A DNA stretch of 64,000 bases from NCBI GenBank assembly GCA_029531795.1, contig JAPEIS010000001.1:7688001-7752000 (forward strand). The letters are read 5' to 3'. Origin of the DNA: Sclerotinia nivalis. Lineage: Eukaryota; Ascomycota; Leotiomycetes; Helotiales; Sclerotiniaceae. A program made the translations under genes and the position numbers. The notes below the pieces were generated by a model. It saw only the letters and a program-made list of their open reading frames with translations, was not told where the DNA came from and made no database searches. This document shows, one piece after another, positions 61,400 to 64,000 of the stretch (position 1 is the first letter of the stretch; every line of letters starts with the position of its first letter).

Positions 61400-62690
61400 T
61401 ATTAAAAACTTAATAGTTTCAATTCAATTTCGATTTGCGAAAGTATATCCTTTGTATCTGTTATCTATTATAATGTAAATGGGATAGGATCGATTAGGTA
61501 TTGATAAAACAGTAACAAACAATATCATCAGATTTGTTCGATTGTTTGTTTCTTCAATAAGAGATAAATCTTGAGTTGTAACAACGAATAAATATAATAT
61601 ATACGGAGTTTTCGTTTAACAACAACTTATACCAAATAGACTTCGTTTCCCGAATTCGGGGAACTGGAAGGGGATAGACTATATAGTGATATAGTATATA
61701 ATTGAATCTGGGCGGAGGATAGAACAAAGAACAGCGGAGCAAGATTAATAAAACTAGTTCTAATTTGTACAGAACGATTATCTGGGAATAAATAATCTTT
61801 CATATAATAATCGGTAGATCTATAATAGAAGTATTTCCCTCATTTGTATCTATTAATACATTTTTGGGAACTGAAATCCATTGAATCTCCAGCAAATATA
61901 ATCGTAATAGGAATAGCAGATCGGATAGTAGTATTCGGGGATAAAGTAGGGGTATAGTTAACAAAATTCAGGTTTTGAATCGTAGTACGGGGCAGCAGGA
62001 TAATTGGGTTAGGATTGGAGTCAGTCGGTCTTATCAAATACAGATAGCGATTCTTCAATATCTATATGAAAGTAGCAAATGTATCGATACTATTTGTAGA
62101 TAATTCAACAATAACAATCTGATTCTTCAATTCATTCGATAGAGCTTATTCTAATAGAATAATCAAAGTATTATTATCATTAGTCATTCTGATTTTCAAC
62201 ATTAGTTTTTAGAATTCAGTATAGAAGATATAGAACAACTGATTCCTTTATTTCAAATTGATCAGAAGTTTTCGGACTTCAGTTTGCTTGTTCTGGTTTC
62301 CATAAGCTCTTTCTAGTATTTACAACAGATCTTTATAATCGATAAGTTTAACAAATTGCTTTTTGATATTATATAATCGAATTTGTACAGCAACAAGTCC
62401 AATTAATCTTCCAATTATATAAATCAAACGGAAATACAAGGAAATAAAGCAATCGAAATTGGTATACATTTTATTCTATATTTAATCGATAAATCGATTA
62501 AGATCGATTTTCGTTTTATTAAACAATACAGAATCAAATACCTTTTTATTCAATTGAGATTTCGACAAAACAGAAACAACAATCAGAATTGTAACAGATG
62601 TTAGAGGCAAAAGATTGATTAGATCGATAGGAATTGAAACAAATAGAACAACAAGAACGGGATGAAATTGAATTAAACAAGTAATCAATC
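61400..62690 (-). pseudogene. F3 gag (minus copy), decayed
   Basis: Open pieces 62688-62482 (MITCLIQFHPVLVVLFVS) and 62058-61840 repeat the plus-strand gag at 33335-34258. A few extra codons are better preserved here (proline-rich TPTLSPNTTIRSAIP). Confidence 0.6.
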
Positions 62691-62954
62691 CATCGTTCTT
62701 TTCCTTCCATTATATAAATACAGTTTTTTCGATTTACAGATCGAAAGTAAACTTTTGAATTACAAATTGCAGATCGATTACTTTTGTTTTTACTCTTATA
62801 CTATAATCATAAAGGGAAATGAAATAATAATATCAGATTATAGTATCGCTGGCTACAGCAATAACGAATTCTTCAAAGGAGCCGGATTGGTTAGACGAGT
62901 ACAAACGGGATAACATTATAGAAATATTAATATAGATAGATAGAAGCTATATAA

Positions 62955-63168
62955 TATCACAAAAACAACAAACAGAATAACAGGAATCATTTTTATTAAT
63001 AAAATATAACTCGAAGAGCTACGTTTCTACAAAAAAAAACAATTCTTTAAATACATTTATATATAACATTAGCTCCAACCAGGACTAGCCTACACTTATC
63101 CGAAGTCCGATTCCTATAGATCGGAACCCGAGCGGTCTCCGTATACCATATACAGGGACCCCGTGACA
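62955..63168 (-). repeat. F3 5' LTR (minus copy)
   Basis: 214 bases (one base longer), tatcacaaaa to cccgtgaca. The end near 63168 is little mutated; the inner half is more so. Confidence 0.9.
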
Positions 63169-63196
63169 ATACCCTGGCTTTTAAACTCCCCTTCTG
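63169..63196 (+). other. LINE-1 remnant between F3 and F2 elements
   Basis: atacc (duplication copy) then ctggcttttaaactcc and a few bases more, continuing the LINE-1 C-terminal frame (W-L-L-N-S). F2 begins at 63197. Confidence 0.7.
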
Positions 63197-64000
63197 TGTT
63201 ACGATCACGGATCTTACAGTAACCGATCGTGTGAATACACGTTATGATTTGATTGGATTAGTATGAGATTAAAGTGGTCGTAAGAACAAACGAGTACAAA
63301 CTATATTAGTATCAGATTATATGATAGAGTATGAAGCATTGGAGTTTCGAGGGCTTTTAATACTTTTAAAGTATTGGAATTTCGAAGGCTCCCAATGCTT
63401 CTGGAGTATTAGAGTTTCGAAGGTTCCCAGTGTTCCCAGAGTATTGGAGCTTCGAGAGCTTCTAAAGCTTCTAAGTACGAAAATCTATATAAACAAAATG
63501 GATTTCTTTATTTGTAAAACTTCGTATTTAAAAATAATAATTAGTTTAAATATTATAGTTATTATATAATACAATCGTTATATCTTTTATTCTCATCAAA
63601 CCCTTGTTTAATCTTTAGTAGAAACCATTACGGCCTTTCTATAAATCCCTTGATCATTTTTTAGTGATAAAGGATTGTAACAATGTAACACTTTGAATAC
63701 TTTTACTAATTCAAATACCGATTTGGTATATCTCACTTCGAATTATATTTTCGCAAGACTCTGTTACTAGTACTTCTCTGAACAATAACAATAACGATAG
63801 CGATATCGAGCTACCAGATATCGATTCTATTCTAGTACAGATTACGGAAACTTTACGAGTAGTAGTGTTTAATAAGTATTATGGCAATCGAAGGGAACTC
63901 GAAACCTTTTTATTTCAAATCGAAATGTACTTTAAATTCAATGCTACTAAATTTGTGATTCCCGATAGTTATAATCTGTATGCTTCTTTTTACCTTTGTA
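63197..64000 (+). mobile_element. F2 Ty3/gypsy element (+), 5' LTR and start of gag, cut by window edge
   Basis: The LTR 63197-63690 (494 bases, TGTTACGATC to AATGTAACA) holds four 35-base units (63335-63475). Gag follows, with an uninterrupted frame from about 63750 to the window end (SDIELPDIDSILVQITETL, later FLFQIEMYFKFNATKF). This gag looks the least damaged of the F2 copies. The target duplication cannot be checked. Confidence 0.88.

Larger units (their letters stand above)
57530..63168 (-). mobile_element. F3 Ty3/gypsy element (-), complete and uninterrupted
   Basis: The 3' LTR is 57530-57742 and the 5' LTR 62955-63168. The flanks are atatt (57525-57529) and atacc (63169-63173), equal if the first suffered two C-to-T changes. 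Length is 5639. Minus-strand order is gag (62688-61840), protease/linker, RT (60598-60404 and neighbours), RNase H (59920-59636), integrase (59500-58300). Coding frames are destroyed. Confidence 0.92.

Noticed and set aside
1..64000. CRISPR arrays, bacterial operons, phage or plasmid genes
   Set aside because: Regular repeats here are LTRs or microsatellites without spacer structure. Introns and gene content are eukaryotic.

Overview
The window comes from a filamentous ascomycete nuclear genome. The evidence is short introns of about 50 bases with GTAAGT-type donors and CTAAC/CTGAC branch sites, fungal orthologues of Cdc27/Apc3, Snd2, a DUF3605 protein and Cbr1, and AT-rich retrotransposons full of TpA and in-frame stops, as expected from repeat-induced point mutation (RIP). 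The protein sequences look most like Leotiomycetes (Helotiales, perhaps Sclerotiniaceae). That placement is from memory of the families, not from a search.

Layout. (1) 1-10453: nested Ty3/gypsy copies of one family (called F1 here, 163-bp LTR). An outer plus-strand relic is split by a complete plus-strand element (2106-9024, target duplication gcgtc) and by a minus-strand element running off the left edge. A solo F1 LTR and a 146-bp copia-like solo LTR sit inside these. (2) 10454-27551: a host gene island with, in order, a RING-H2 protein (-), CDC27/APC3 (-), SND2/TMEM208 (+), a DUF3605 GlcNAc-induced-type protein (-), NADH-cytochrome b5 reductase CBR1 (+), and a small secreted protein (+). 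Four kilobases without a recognisable gene follow. (3) 27552-64000: one large stack of nested elements. A Tad1-like LINE (LINE-1, +) is the substrate. Into it went a solo LTR (30970-31182), two complete 5.64-kb gypsy elements of a third family (F3, 213-bp LTR) lying tail to tail (32856-57511 + and 57530-63168 -), and a second-family gypsy element (F2, 494-bp LTR) starting at 63197. The plus-strand F3 copy is itself split by an F2 element (34891-53903, -). That is split by an F1 element (38362-50990, -), and its LTR is split by a second LINE (LINE-2, 45047-50910, -). Target-site duplications read from the sequence support all but one of the complete nested insertions. The exception is F1 inside F2, which has no matching duplication and lacks part of the F2 reverse transcriptase. 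F1 and F2 elements running off the window edges cannot be checked.

Functionally the host genes are ordinary housekeeping functions: cell-cycle ubiquitination, SRP-independent ER targeting, and ER/mitochondrial outer-membrane electron transfer. One secreted, effector-like protein lies at the gene-poor side. Nothing in the transposon regions looks intact enough to be active. The observations most worth following are an antisense Cys-motif/coiled-coil ORF carried by F2, the hairpin-studded F3 LTR that stays GC-rich as solo copies, the three hairpins plus (CA)n tail at the LINE-2 3' end, a variable 35-bp repeat inside the F2 LTR, and a terminal exon of CDC27 that a simple ORF call misses.
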